From SUG2458 sp051872335 (GTDB taxonomy: Bacteria; Bacillota_I; Bacilli_A; RFN20; CAG-826): a DNA stretch of 7,947 nt. Position 1 is the stretch's first letter, and each line of letters starts with the position of its first letter. A program made the position numbers and the translations under genes. The notes under the pieces were generated by a model. The model searched no databases. It was given only the letters and a program-made list of their open reading frames with translations, and was not told where the DNA came from. Shown piece by piece: positions 1 to 5,900 of the stretch. Location: positions 1 to 7,947 of the forward strand of contig JBJEDT010000030.1 in assembly GCA_051872335.1 (NCBI GenBank), read 5' to 3'.

Positions 1-677
1 AAATCAAATATTTTTTCATTATGAGCACACTTGTTCCTTAATTCACGAAACAAATCAATTATTTTATAAAAATAATCAAAAATATAAATACCATAAGTGT
101 TTTGTAATTGATAAATTTTAGTTAGTTCATCTTGAACTTCTTTTTTTACATCTTTTATAAAAATTAAGTATGTGGAATAACTAATACCTTGAATCATTGC
201 CCAAGTTGGAATTTCTTGGTGCCTTGATAAATAAGAATTAATATCATTATTATCATTGTTATCCATATCGTTTTTAATACGATTAATCAATGCTGTAATC
301 TTAGTGATTTTGATTTCTTCTAAATTATAGCTTTGGATATCATCCCAGGATGTTTCACCATTATTATTTACTTTATCAAATAAATAACTAGTTATAGCAC
401 GTACTTCTTGTTCGATTTTTACTAAATATTCTAAAAATAGAATTCTAATTGCATCATCAAAATCTTTTAAAGCTATAAGATGTTTTAATTTAGTTCCATC
501 AACAAACTTTGATTCTACATTTTTTTGATCAACTAAAAAAGGAGTCTTATAATTTGTAATAACATTAAAGTAACCTTCTCTCATTAAAGTTATAATATCT
601 TCTTTTTCATACGAAAGATTTCTTACAGTTTTTAAGTATTCTAGTTGCTTATCTAATGTTAAAAACTTTCTTTTCAT
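1..677 (-). CDS. Abi_2 (AbiD/AbiF-like) abortive-infection family HEPN protein, 3'-truncated by window edge
   Basis: This gene runs off the left edge; 225 codons are visible and none is a stop. I translated it by hand from the ATG at 677-675. The start of the protein (FLTLDKQLEYLK, residues 5-16), then GYFNVITNYKTPFL (35-48) and a helix around FLEYLVKIEQEVRAITSYLF (81-100), follow the order seen in Abi_2 (PF07751) proteins, which normally have about 300 residues, so roughly a quarter is missing. Residues 157-189 (PTWAMIQG...) match the family's second conserved block. At 211-224 lies RELRNKCAHNEKIF, whose R214-N-x3-H219 is the HEPN ribonuclease signature. Known members such as AbiD and AbiF stop phage growth; RNA cleavage here is inferred from the motif. 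There is an Asn/Asp-rich stretch at residues 138-147. The gene begins 5 nt after the thioesterase stop and is probably its operon partner. Family call firm; anti-phage role unproven. Confidence 0.85.
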   Translation of the reverse strand, partial: MKRKFLTLDKQLEYLKTVRNLSYEKEDIITLMREGYFNVITNYKTPFLVDQKNVESKFVDGTKLKHLIALKDFDDAIRILFLEYLVKIEQEVRAITSYLFDKVNNNGETSWDDIQSYNLEEIKITKITALINRIKNDMDNNDNNDINSYLSRHQEIPTWAMIQGISYSTYLIFIKDVKKEVQDELTKIYQLQNTYGIYIFDYFYKIIDLFRELRNKCAHNEKIFD

Positions 678-679
678 AA

Positions 680-688
680 CTCCTACCT
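680..688 (-). promoter_or_regulatory. Ribosome binding site of the Abi_2 gene, fused to the thioesterase stop codon
   Basis: On the minus strand the sequence reads AGGTAGGAGTT then ATG. The thioesterase stop TAG (685-683) is inside it. GGAG ends only 2 nt before the ATG, which is tight, but the upstream AGGT (688-685) sits at a normal 7 nt. The overlap suggests that ribosomes finishing the thioesterase start the Abi_2 gene. Confidence 0.6.
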
Positions 689-1405
689 ATCTAAAACAAC
701 TTTTAAAGAGAAAACTAGATTTGTATCTACTTTTCCAATTAAATAATATTCATTTTCAAACTCTTTTACAAAAACATCAAGTTTATCGCCTATGAAACAT
801 TGATTTATATAATCCACTTGAATTTCTTTTATTAATTCATTTTCTTTTAATGGATGAATATCATAAAATAAATTGCAGTAACGAGTATTATTAAAATGAC
901 CATTATGATCCAAATCTGTAAATGCTACTTCATGAGTTAAGACTTTTTTATATTCATCTAATTGTCCCATATTCATTTTAGATAATTGTTCATCATAAGC
1001 ACGTGATTCAATAAATTCTTCATTAGGCATAATATTTGAGCAAATATTAATTCTTTTTTTTGCAAAGTCATATATTACCCATTTCGAAGTACACTTAATA
1101 ATTAATTCATCATTTTCATCATAAATATAATAATCTCTTTCAGAATGAAATGAATTAGGTTTCAAAGGATAAGTAATAATCTTCAATTTATTTGGAGATT
1201 TAGGATATTTTAAATATGTCATTTTACTTCCAATAATAAGCCAAATTTTATTATCTTTTATAAAATCGTTATAGCCTATACCTAAATCATCAGCATGATG
1301 TCCTGCTATGGATTGACAAATATCTAATGCACTTGCAACCGTAACATGATCATACCTATCAAGTTGATTAGTTGTTATTGTGTATTCTTCTGTTTTACTT
1401 AACAT
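683..1405 (-). CDS. Acyl-ACP thioesterase (FatA/FatB-like, PF01643)
   Basis: The product is predicted to hydrolyse acyl-acyl carrier protein and release free fatty acids in the cytoplasm. It has 240 residues, normal for bacterial members, arranged as two hotdog domains: one at about 5-125 (with WLIIGSKMTYLKYP at 55-68 and TSKWVIYDF at 106-114) and one at about 155-238. The second carries AFTDLDHNGHFNNTRY (161-176), which fits the catalytic Asp-x-Asn-x-His pattern of plant and bacterial enzymes (D166, N168, H170). Q202-C203 falls about where plant enzymes have Glu-Cys; that alignment is by eye. No signal peptide or membrane segment is visible. AGGAG lies 9 nt upstream of the ATG and overlaps the preceding stop. 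Flanked by an unknown 161-residue protein (12 nt gap) and an Abi_2 gene (5 nt gap), it is very likely in one operon with both. Confidence 0.9.
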   Translation of the reverse strand: MLSKTEEYTITTNQLDRYDHVTVASALDICQSIAGHHADDLGIGYNDFIKDNKIWLIIGSKMTYLKYPKSPNKLKIITYPLKPNSFHSERDYYIYDENDELIIKCTSKWVIYDFAKKRINICSNIMPNEEFIESRAYDEQLSKMNMGQLDEYKKVLTHEVAFTDLDHNGHFNNTRYCNLFYDIHPLKENELIKEIQVDYINQCFIGDKLDVFVKEFENEYYLIGKVDTNLVFSLKVVLDR

Positions 1406-1417
1406 ATTAATAAACTC

Positions 1418-1903
1418 CTATAATTTATCAAAGATATCTTTAATAAATTTTCCTGTTTCTTTTAAACTGTCTGCTACATCTTTAGCAGTATCTTTAACGA
1501 ATTTTTTAATTGATTCCTTTGAAAACGGACCATTGTCATTACTATTTTCGTCTATAACTTTTTCTTCAACTACTTCAGATTCAATGATATTACTTGAAGA
1601 ATTAGTATCATCTCTTTTTATATTTTCACATTCTTCTTTAGTAGCATCATTTTCAATTATTCTACTAAACTTACTAAAATAAATGTCTAACTCATTACTT
1701 GAAAATTGATGATTTTTTGTATAAAAATCAATCATATACTTGCTTACAAATATTTTTTCATCAAATTCATTTAAAATATTTTTATCTAAAAATGAATACT
1801 TTTTATTATTTGCAACACAAAAAATAGAAACAAATTTATCATCAAATTCTTCTAATAATACATAGCCAACTTTTTCATTAAAATAATAATTTCCTTTTTC
1901 CAT
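1418..1903 (-). CDS. Hypothetical protein with acidic linker and C-terminal amphipathic helix
   Basis: I do not recognise this protein. With the ATG at 1903-1901 it has 161 residues. Residues 1-90 look like a small folded alpha/beta domain (GNYYFNEKVGYVLLEEF near the start). About 92-124 is an acidic Ser/Asn/Glu-rich, probably disordered linker. From about 126 to the end (KESIKKFVKDTAKDVADSL, then KETGKFIKDIFDKL) comes a Lys/Asp-rich amphipathic helix with regular hydrophobic spacing, the kind that can sit on a membrane surface or form a coiled coil. It has no signal peptide, cysteine cluster or catalytic motif. A GTG at 1912 in the same frame would also read, directly after the DUF2804 stop, but AGGTG at 1914-1910 is spaced 6 nt before the ATG and overlaps that GTG, so the ATG is preferred. 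It lies between DUF2804 and thioesterase genes, tightly packed. Confidence 0.75.
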   Translation of the reverse strand: MEKGNYYFNEKVGYVLLEEFDDKFVSIFCVANNKKYSFLDKNILNEFDEKIFVSKYMIDFYTKNHQFSSNELDIYFSKFSRIIENDATKEECENIKRDDTNSSSNIIESEVVEEKVIDENSNDNGPFSKESIKKFVKDTAKDVADSLKETGKFIKDIFDKL

Positions 1904-1909
1904 AATAAA

Positions 1910-1914
1910 CACCT
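1910..1914 (-). promoter_or_regulatory. Ribosome binding site that decides the start of the 161-residue protein
   Basis: AGGTG lies 6 nt before the ATG at 1903. Its first two bases belong to the TAG stop of the DUF2804 gene, and its last bases coincide with the alternative GTG start at 1912-1910, which has no ribosome binding site of its own at a proper distance. Confidence 0.6.
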
Positions 1915-2947
1915 ACCATTTATTAAATACTTTTTCAGCAAATCCAATTTGATTTTCAATTTTTACTTGACTACCATCATCAAGTACCATTGTACCATTA
2001 AATATACCAAAGACTTGATGTTGTAATGAACATAGAATTTTTAAATCAGTATCTGCATGACGATCAATAATAGGTTTAAACGTCATAACAAAACGATTAT
2101 CATTTGAAGTAAAAGTCCAAGGTTCTAGATAATTTTCTTTTCCTTTTTTATCAATAGGAATATTAAAAGTAACTTGATCTAATTTATGAGCTTTTCCATC
2201 ATAAAAGATCATATTTTCACTTGCGCTACTTGTATCACCAAAACCATATCCAATATTAAATCCTATTTCGTGATTATCTTGAACAAAGGCTCCAGCTCCC
2301 CAATACCACGTGTTTTTATAGGTCCAAACGCCACGTCCCCAATCTAAAATTCCACGTGTATTGGATTGTGTAAATTCATATTTTTGATCATCATATTCAA
2401 TATAACCATTAGCTTTAAAACCTACTATTTTTTGATTATAATAAAATGCTTTTTTGTTTTTAAAGAAAGGAGTGGCAATAACCATTGAATCTTGAGGCTC
2501 TTCTGTTAATTCGCAATAGATATTACAAGTTATTCCTTTCATAAAATTAGGAAATTTAACTTCAAGAATACGTTTATTACCATCATTTTTAAAACTAAAA
2601 TGAACTTTTTTATTTAAAGATTTAACATCACCTATTTCAGAAGTAGATGGAAAGTTTGTTTTTCCATTTGTAAAAAATCTCATTGGCGAATTTGTATGCT
2701 CTTTAGCTTTCTTAAAATCTATTAAAGATAAACTATCAAGAGCCATATAAGAATTATCTGAAATAGTAAAAGCAATAGCAAAATCATTATTATATACTAA
2801 ATAATAATCCCACTCTTTAATTCTCCATTTAGGAGCTTTAATTTTTTTTCGATCATATTTTAATAATAATTTTTTAGCATATCCTTTATGCTTTAAAGAA
2901 CCATCATCATTAAGTAAATCATCAACTTTTAAGATTTCATTTTGCAT
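1913..2947 (-). CDS. DUF2804 family protein
   Basis: The 344-residue product matches DUF2804 (PF10974) in length and layout: an N-terminal part with a short basic region (KYDRKKIKAPKWRIKEWDYY, about 30-49), then a beta-rich body. The best landmark is ILDWGRGVW (200-208) followed by NTWYWGAGAF (212-221), which resembles the family's D-x-x-R-G-x-W...W-x-W-x-x-A core. GFNIGYGFGDTSSASEN follows at about 229-245. The biochemical function is not established. No signal peptide or membrane span is visible, so it is probably cytoplasmic. The ATG at 2947 is chosen over a GTG at 2956 in the same frame, because GGAG (2959-2956) covers that GTG and sits 8 nt before the ATG. It is separated from the zinc-ribbon gene by 61 nt, the largest gap in this gene run, where a weak promoter may lie, and is followed directly by the 161-residue gene. 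Confidence 0.85.
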   Translation of the reverse strand: MQNEILKVDDLLNDDGSLKHKGYAKKLLLKYDRKKIKAPKWRIKEWDYYLVYNNDFAIAFTISDNSYMALDSLSLIDFKKAKEHTNSPMRFFTNGKTNFPSTSEIGDVKSLNKKVHFSFKNDGNKRILEVKFPNFMKGITCNIYCELTEEPQDSMVIATPFFKNKKAFYYNQKIVGFKANGYIEYDDQKYEFTQSNTRGILDWGRGVWTYKNTWYWGAGAFVQDNHEIGFNIGYGFGDTSSASENMIFYDGKAHKLDQVTFNIPIDKKGKENYLEPWTFTSNDNRFVMTFKPIIDRHADTDLKILCSLQHQVFGIFNGTMVLDDGSQVKIENQIGFAEKVFNKW

Positions 2948-2973
2948 AATTATCACTCCAACTTTATACTTTA

Positions 2974-3001
2974 ATTATATAATCAAAATAAAAATACTAA
3001 A
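2974..3001 (-). promoter_or_regulatory. Possible weak promoter upstream of the DUF2804 gene
   Basis: In the 61-nt gap, a perfect TATAAT (2979-2974, minus strand) lies about 27 nt before the DUF2804 start. The best -35 at 16 nt is TTTAGT (3001-2996), only 3 of 6 to consensus, and no TGn extension is present. In such AT-rich DNA a TATAAT can arise by chance. No terminator hairpin separates it from the gene upstream. Confidence 0.3.
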
Positions 3002-3008
3002 CTAATTT

Positions 3009-3542
3009 TTATACAAATAATACAAAAAATGATTCAAATTCAATTATCGAAACAAGAAAATTAGATAAAACTAATATTCCTTGTAATATTACAAATATGA
3101 GACCAATAATGGATGCAGGCCTTTTTAAATTATTTTTTGAAGAACTAAAGAAAAATACAAGCGATATAAAAAATGGAAATAACATAAATAAACATAACAT
3201 AATAGAATGATTTATAAAAAAATTCATTACCGTCATCATAAAAATCATAATAGTTGTAATAAGAACAGGCATTATTATAGTAATGGCTGAATATTTATTA
3301 TTATTATTCATGTTATTATTTACATTTTCATTTGACTGGAAAGAAATATTTTGTTCATTACTTTTAAAAGTATTTCTTTTTATCTTTGTACCGCAATTAT
3401 CACAATATTTCTGATTTTCATCTTCTATTCTTGAACCACAAGAAGGACAACGTAACTCACTTGCTTTTTCAACTTTTACTCCACAATATGGGCAAAAAAT
3501 TGAATCATCTTTCATCTCATGACCACATTTATTACAAAACAT
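3009..3542 (-). CDS. Double zinc-ribbon membrane protein
   Basis: The 177-residue protein begins with two zinc ribbons. The first has C3-x2-C6 and C17-x2-C20; the second has C32-x2-C35 and C47-x2-C50. All eight cysteines and the CxxCG knuckles are present, so two structural zinc ions are expected. An Asn-rich linker follows (about 67-83, encoded by AAT repeats near 3297-3320), then three hydrophobic segments at about 85-110, 113-133 and 143-168. This is the common zinc_ribbon_2-plus-membrane-anchor layout of Firmicutes, whose function is mostly unknown; the ribbons probably face the cytoplasm and bind a partner. GAGGAT sits 7 nt before the ATG. It starts 11 nt after the DJ-1 gene, so it is probably co-transcribed. 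Domain call firm; role unknown. Confidence 0.85.
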   Translation of the reverse strand: MFCNKCGHEMKDDSIFCPYCGVKVEKASELRCPSCGSRIEDENQKYCDNCGTKIKRNTFKSNEQNISFQSNENVNNNMNNNNKYSAITIIMPVLITTIMIFMMTVMNFFINHSIMLCLFMLFPFFISLVFFFSSSKNNLKRPASIIGLIFVILQGILVLSNFLVSIIEFESFFVLFV

Positions 3543-3553
3543 AAATCATCCTC

Positions 3554-4099
3554 TTAATTATTTCCTTTTAAAGTTTCTTCTAGATTAAGTGCTTCTTCAC
3601 TGCCTTGTAAAAGCTTAACAATTCCCAAAGCAAAAGGAATTGAATAATACATTGATTTAGCAGTTACAACATTTCCATCAATTACTACTCCTTCGTTTTG
3701 CTCATATTGACCTAAAATCCCGTCTTCAAATCCAGGATAACAAGTAAATTTTTTATTATTCAAATAACCATATTTACCTAAAACAGCTGGAGCTGCACAA
3801 ATTGCAAACATATATTTATTTTCAAAATGCTCTAAAGCACTTTTCACAAAAGACGAAGAATAAAGTCTTCTTACAGCATTGCCACCACCAGGTAAACAAA
3901 TAAAATCAAATTCATCAAAATTAATATTATTACAATTAATATCGGCAAAAACTTCAACACCAAAAGAAGAGACTACTGAAGTTTCATCTTTTATCGAACA
4001 AGTTACGATTTCCATTCCCGATCTTAATAAAACATCTCTTGTTGCTAAAGCTTCTGTATCCTCGAAGCCATCAGCTAATACAAATAATCCCTTTTTCAT
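3554..4099 (-). CDS. DJ-1/PfpI (YajL-like) family protein
   Basis: The 181-residue length is typical of the single-domain DJ-1 family of flavodoxin-like proteins. The N-terminus (GLFVLADGFEDTEALATRDVL, residues 4-24) carries E16, which lines up with the conserved Glu18 of human DJ-1. The nucleophile elbow is at FAICAAPAVLG (98-108) with C101 as the reactive cysteine, and CLPGGGNAVRRL (68-79) is the family's Gly-rich loop. Family members are reported as glyoxalases, deglycases or redox-dependent chaperones; which applies here cannot be told. Its Shine-Dalgarno GAGG lies in the last codons of the aminopeptidase gene, and only 5 nt separate the two genes, so they are translated from one mRNA. 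An intracellular protease role (PfpI type) is less likely because the sequence follows the DJ-1/YajL subgroup. Confidence 0.9.
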   Translation of the reverse strand: MKKGLFVLADGFEDTEALATRDVLLRSGMEIVTCSIKDETSVVSSFGVEVFADINCNNINFDEFDFICLPGGGNAVRRLYSSSFVKSALEHFENKYMFAICAAPAVLGKYGYLNNKKFTCYPGFEDGILGQYEQNEGVVIDGNVVTAKSMYYSIPFALGIVKLLQGSEEALNLEETLKGNN

Positions 4100-4104
4100 A
4101 ATAA

Positions 4105-5469
4105 TTATGCCTCTAAAAATGCTTTATAAGCAACATATGCTTCATATACATCTGCTTTTGAAACAATTTCCATAGGTGCGTGCATATTTAAAACAGCAAT
4201 ACCAGCATCTAAAACATTCATATCATAATTTCCTAAAATATAAGCAATGGTTCCTCCACCACCTTGATCAACACGACCAAGTTCAGCTGTTTGGAAGCAA
4301 ATATTTCGTGCATCAAGAGCTTCTCTAACCCATGCAATAAATTCTGGGTTAGCATCATTTGAACCACTCTTACCACGTGAACCAGTATATTTATTAAATA
4401 CGATACCTTCACCTAAGTGACAAGCATTTTTCATTTCATTCACTCCAACAAATAAAGGATCAACACCTGCTGAAACATCAGAAGATAACATTTTAGAATT
4501 TGCTAATGCAAGTCTAGCATCGTATAATGCTTCTTTACTTCCTGACAAACGGCATAATTTAGCAATTAAATTTTCAAAAAATAAAGATTGCGCACCAGTT
4601 GCTCCAACTGAACCAATTTCTTCTTTATCAACCAAAATACAACATGTTGTATATTCTTGAGCTTCTGTATCAGTAACTGCTCTTAAAGAAGTATAAGCAC
4701 AAGATCTATCATCATGACCATATCCTGCTACCATTGATCTATCTAAACCATAATCACGAGCTGGTCCAGCAGGTACAACTTCAATTTCAGCAGATAAAAA
4801 ATCTTCTTCATCAAAATTATATTTTTCTTTTAAAATTCTTAAAACATTTTGCTTAACACTTACTTTATCTTCTTTTAATTCAGGAATCGAACCTACAGTA
4901 ACATCTAAGTCTTCACCTTCAATTAGTTTAGCTGCTGTTTTTTGCATTTGATCACCAGATAAATGAATTAATAAATCACCAATTCCTAAAATAGGATCTT
5001 TTGGATTTTCACCAATTGAAACTTCAACTGTTGAGCCATCTTTTTTACAAACTACACCATGTAATGCTAATGGTATAGTTACCCATTGATATTTTTTAAT
5101 TCCACCATAATAATGAGTATCTAATAATGCAAAGCCTTCTTTTTCGTATAAAGGATTTTGCTTTAAATCCATTCTTGGCGAATCAATATGTGCTCCTAAA
5201 ATTCTTAATCCTTCATTTAATGGTTTGTTACCAATGACAAATGCAGCAACATTTTTATTTTTATTAACACTATATACTTTATTACCAGGTTTTAGACTTT
5301 CTAAAGTGTCTACATTAACAAAGCCATTCTTTTCCAAAATTTCTAAAGTTTTTTTAACACATAATCTTTCTGTTTTACCAAATGAAATAAAATCTTTATA
5401 ATCTTCAGCAAAATTCATGATATCTTTATAATTACCATCATATTTTTTCCATACATTTTGTTTATACAT
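4105..5469 (-). CDS. apeA: M18 family zinc aminopeptidase (aminopeptidase 1 type)
   Basis: The 454-residue enzyme belongs to peptidase family M18 (PF02127), cytoplasmic two-zinc exopeptidases that remove N-terminal residues, often acidic ones, from peptides. The metal and catalytic motifs are all visible: GAHIDSPRMD (92-101, H94 ligand and D96), GHDDR (251-255), KEEIGSVGATG (282-292, catalytic E283 and ligand E284), SSDVSAGVDP (329-338, D331) and LNMHAPMEIVSK (427-438, H430). DQGGGGT (401-407) is also typical. Assignment of each residue is by family pattern. Length fits the 450-465-residue type called aminopeptidase 1 (apeA) rather than the shorter apeB. A near-perfect AAGGAGGA lies 9 nt before the ATG, matching high expression of a housekeeping gene. 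It is the first gene after the terminator at 5538-5574 and heads the seven-gene run. Confidence 0.95.
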   Translation of the reverse strand: MYKQNVWKKYDGNYKDIMNFAEDYKDFISFGKTERLCVKKTLEILEKNGFVNVDTLESLKPGNKVYSVNKNKNVAAFVIGNKPLNEGLRILGAHIDSPRMDLKQNPLYEKEGFALLDTHYYGGIKKYQWVTIPLALHGVVCKKDGSTVEVSIGENPKDPILGIGDLLIHLSGDQMQKTAAKLIEGEDLDVTVGSIPELKEDKVSVKQNVLRILKEKYNFDEEDFLSAEIEVVPAGPARDYGLDRSMVAGYGHDDRSCAYTSLRAVTDTEAQEYTTCCILVDKEEIGSVGATGAQSLFFENLIAKLCRLSGSKEALYDARLALANSKMLSSDVSAGVDPLFVGVNEMKNACHLGEGIVFNKYTGSRGKSGSNDANPEFIAWVREALDARNICFQTAELGRVDQGGGGTIAYILGNYDMNVLDAGIAVLNMHAPMEIVSKADVYEAYVAYKAFLEA

Positions 5470-5505
5470 ATATAAATTTCCTCCTTATAATATTTAATTT
5501 TCTTT

Positions 5506-5534
5506 ATTATAAACTAGTTTTATTTATATATCTA
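5506..5534 (-). promoter_or_regulatory. Probable promoter of the aminopeptidase gene run
   Basis: On the minus strand TATAAT (5511-5506) is preceded at 17 nt by TAGATA (5534-5529), 4 of 6 to the -35 consensus. Transcription would start near 5499, giving a leader of about 30 nt ending in AAGGAGGA. The preceding gene ends in a terminator just upstream, so a promoter is required in this gap. Confidence 0.5.
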
Positions 5535-5537
5535 TTT

Positions 5538-5574
5538 AAAAAATAAAATATAGCCTTTAACGGCTATATTTTAT
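5538..5574 (-). terminator. Rho-independent terminator of the FakA-like small gene
   Basis: A perfect 13-bp inverted repeat (arms 5574-5562 and 5555-5543, GGC at the loop end, 6-nt loop) is followed on the minus strand by a run of T (5542-5538). It begins 8 nt past the stop of the small gene at 5582. The stem is AU-rich except for its three G-C pairs at the top. Confidence 0.85.
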
Positions 5575-5581
5575 ACTTGTT

Positions 5582-5833
5582 TTAACCTCTTTTTCCTTGA
5601 GATTGTCTTTCCATATCTTCAACAACAATATCAAAAATTTCACCTAATGTAGAAGCATATTTCAATAAATCCCATGGTTCATTAGTATGGAAATGAATCT
5701 TAATCATTTCTTCATCGCCAACAGCTAATAGACAATCTCCTTTAAGATTAGTGGTAATCCACTCATTAATTTCATCTTCATTTAAGTTTGTACCCTCAAT
5801 TAATAATTGAGTATCATATCTGAATTCTAACAT
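5582..5833 (-). CDS. Stand-alone FakA/YloV middle-domain protein (often named 'kinase to dihydroxyacetone kinase')
   Basis: The 83-residue protein resembles only the middle part of the fatty-acid kinase subunit FakA (YloV), which in full is about 550 residues with an N-terminal DhaL kinase domain. Residues 37-53 (AVGDEEMIKIHFHTNEP) and 64-76 (GEIFDIVVEDMER) follow the FakA pattern VGDDDLxKxHxHTNxPG...GELxxIxIENMREQ. The His-x-His pair, H47 and H49, is kept. The cysteine that precedes it in FakA (Y-C-T-E-F) is replaced by Asp (Y-D-T-Q-L, D7). No ATP-binding kinase domain is present, so it is not itself a kinase. It is not a decayed fragment: it has its own strong promoter, an AAGGAG site about 8 nt before the ATG, and its own terminator. 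Similar 80-90-residue proteins occur in gut Firmicutes as far as I recall. Function unknown. Confidence 0.8.
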   Translation of the reverse strand: MLEFRYDTQLLIEGTNLNEDEINEWITTNLKGDCLLAVGDEEMIKIHFHTNEPWDLLKYASTLGEIFDIVVEDMERQSQGKRG

Positions 5834-5853
5834 AATAAATTCTCCTTGAAACT

Positions 5854-5881
5854 AATATATCACAAACATTTTGTTTGTCAA
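5854..5881 (-). promoter_or_regulatory. Strong sigma-A-type promoter of the FakA-like small gene
   Basis: Minus strand: perfect TTGACA (5881-5876), 16-nt spacer, extended -10 TGATATATT (5862-5854, TG plus TATATT). The predicted start is near 5847, which places the AAGGAG Shine-Dalgarno at the very 5' end and leaves a leader of only about 14 nt. Confidence 0.8.
5862..5878. repeat. Palindrome in the promoter spacer, candidate operator
   Basis: ACAAAC (5862-5867) and GTTTGT (5873-5878) are perfect inverted repeats around 5 nt. They fill the spacer, overlapping the -35 by three bases and the TG of the extended -10, where a bound repressor would block RNA polymerase. No regulator family can be assigned. 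It could also act as a weak hairpin at the end of the transporter mRNA, but no U-run follows. Confidence 0.45.
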
Positions 5882-5900
5882 ATCAAAAAAGATGTAATAA

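Noticed and set aside
1..677. An AbiF-associated structured non-coding RNA upstream of the Abi_2 gene
   Set aside because: The space upstream is only 5 nt and then thioesterase coding sequence, so no room for such an RNA on that side; the other side is outside the window.
1380..1682. Plus-strand open frame of 100 codons
   Set aside because: It lies antisense inside the 161-residue gene and thioesterase start; its hydrophobic Ser/Leu-rich composition is the mirror of an acidic, AT-rich coding strand, and no ribosome binding site supports it.
3297..3320. AAT/ATT trinucleotide run as a possible repeat element or CRISPR-like feature
   Set aside because: It is short and in frame, encoding the Asn-rich linker of the zinc-ribbon protein; no spaced repeats or array structure exist anywhere in the window.
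3879..4175. Plus-strand open frame over the DJ-1/aminopeptidase junction
   Set aside because: It is antisense to two well-supported genes and matches no family.
5582..5833. Small FakA-like gene as a decayed fragment of a full fakA
   Set aside because: It has its own promoter, ribosome binding site, clean start and stop, and terminator, and flanking sequence shows no remnants of kinase or C-terminal domains.
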